Below are positions 5,727-6,297 of a DNA stretch of 6,297 nucleotides, in pieces (position 1 is the stretch's first letter; each line of letters opens with the position of its first letter). The stretch is from Lysobacterales bacterium (GTDB lineage Bacteria > Pseudomonadota > Gammaproteobacteria > Xanthomonadales > SZUA-36). Below the pieces are notes generated by a model. The model saw only the letters and a program-made list of their open reading frames with translations. It ran no database searches and had not been told where the DNA came from. The DNA lies in NCBI GenBank assembly GCA_030637665.1, contig DAOWGA010000173.1, positions 1-6,297 of the forward strand, given 5' to 3'. A program made the position numbers and the translations under genes.

Positions 5727-6297
5727 ATGAGAAAGTTCACTCGAGCCCTGTTGGCAGCCGCCGGCCTGCTCATCCTTGCTGCACCGGTACCTGCCCAGGA
5801 GGCTAAAGAAACAAAGCCCGGCCTTAACGAGGCAACCTTCAGTGGCCTCGAGTGGCGGGGAATCGGCCCGGCCCTGATGTCCGGTCGTATCGCCGATATC
5901 GCGGTCGATCCCACTCACCGCAGCACCTGGTATATCGGCGTGGGTAGTGGCGGGGTGTGGAAAACAACAAACCGCGGCACCACCCTGACACCGATTTTTG
6001 ATGGCCAGGGCTCCTATTCCATCGGCAGCATCACCATTGACCCGAACAATCACAACACCGTTTGGGTTGGCACCGGGGAGAATGTCGGCGGGCGGCATGT
6101 CGGCTACGGTGACGGTGTGTACAAAAGCCTGGACGGTGGCGCCAACTGGAAAAACATGGGTCTGAAGGATTCCCAGCATATTGGCATGATCGTAGTCGAC
6201 CCTCGTGATTCCAATGTTGTCTACGTAGCCTCGCAGGGACCCTTATGGTCAGGTGGCGGCGATCGCGGCCTGTACAAAACAGCCGACGGCGGTGAAA
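5727..6297 (+). CDS. Exported BNR/sortilin-like beta-propeller protein, N-terminal part
   Basis: The frame is open from the ATG at 5727 to the window edge: 190 complete codons, no stop, 3' end outside the window. Residues 1-23 form a classical Sec signal peptide: basic MRKFTR, a hydrophobic core to about residue 19, and cleavage likely after VPA at 21-23. The mature part shows repeated propeller blades with Asp-box-like motifs: GVWKTTNRG from about 76, VYKSLDGGANW at 131-141 and LYKTADGG at 182-189. These alternate with 'ITIDPNNHNTVWVGTG' and 'IVVDPRDSNVVYVAS' strands. This pattern is typical of the large (often about 1000-residue) WD40/YVTN/BNR-like, sortilin-N-terminal proteins often labelled 'glycosyl hydrolase'. 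True hydrolase activity is seldom shown, and no catalytic residues can be judged here. The protein is expected in the periplasm or outside the cell. It follows the symporter after 281 bp with its own likely promoter, so a shared function is not implied. Confidence 0.85.
   Translation, partial: MRKFTRALLAAAGLLILAAPVPAQEAKETKPGLNEATFSGLEWRGIGPALMSGRIADIAVDPTHRSTWYIGVGSGGVWKTTNRGTTLTPIFDGQGSYSIGSITIDPNNHNTVWVGTGENVGGRHVGYGDGVYKSLDGGANWKNMGLKDSQHIGMIVVDPRDSNVVYVASQGPLWSGGGDRGLYKTADGGE

Noticed and set aside
5712..6179. 155-codon minus-strand frame opposite the start of the BNR gene
   Set aside because: The plus-strand frame has a ribosome site, a signal peptide and BNR motifs; the minus frame has none of these.

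Overview
The window looks like chromosome from a GC-rich, free-living Gram-negative bacterium, most likely a gammaproteobacterium, possibly a marine or sediment lineage. This rests on a DUF748/AsmA-like C-terminus, a PutP-like sodium symporter, a large exported BNR-repeat protein, and two short palindromic repeats with a GTAG head of the kind common in gammaproteobacteria. The placement is inferred from gene content only. There is no rRNA, tRNA, CRISPR array, prophage or transposase gene.

Layout. Positions 1-438 (+) hold the C-terminal 145 residues of a DUF748-family envelope protein. Converging on it, 479-2869 (-) encodes a 796-residue two-domain aldehyde dehydrogenase with the architecture of the rare ALDH16 family: an N-terminal domain with all catalytic residues, fused to a degenerate second ALDH domain. 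It lies 18 bp downstream of 2888-3889 (-), a long 'eukaryote-type' deoxyribose-phosphate aldolase (DeoC/DERA). The two almost certainly form a deoC-ALDH16 operon. A 104-bp divergent intergenic region (3890-3993) separates deoC from 3994-5445 (+), a PutP-type sodium:solute symporter whose substrate-site residues differ from those of the proline transporter. A 281-bp gap (5446-5726) holds a REP-like palindrome, a candidate extended -10 promoter and a strong 11-bp inverted repeat. A secreted BNR/sortilin-like beta-propeller protein (5727 to the window edge, +) follows.

How the genes may work together. DeoC cleaves 2-deoxyribose-5-phosphate to glyceraldehyde-3-phosphate and acetaldehyde. The co-transcribed ALDH16 is well placed to oxidise the released acetaldehyde to acetate. 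The divergent symporter could import a related substrate, but nothing in the sequence fixes what it carries.

Most interesting points: the deoC-ALDH16 pairing, which suggests a physiological substrate for a little-understood family; two 25-bp REP-like elements differing by one compensatory stem pair, one of which supplies the ALDH16 stop codon; an AT-rich patch of about 100 bp inside deoC that suggests mosaic ancestry; the altered sodium and substrate sites in the symporter; and the stem-loop or operator just before the BNR gene.
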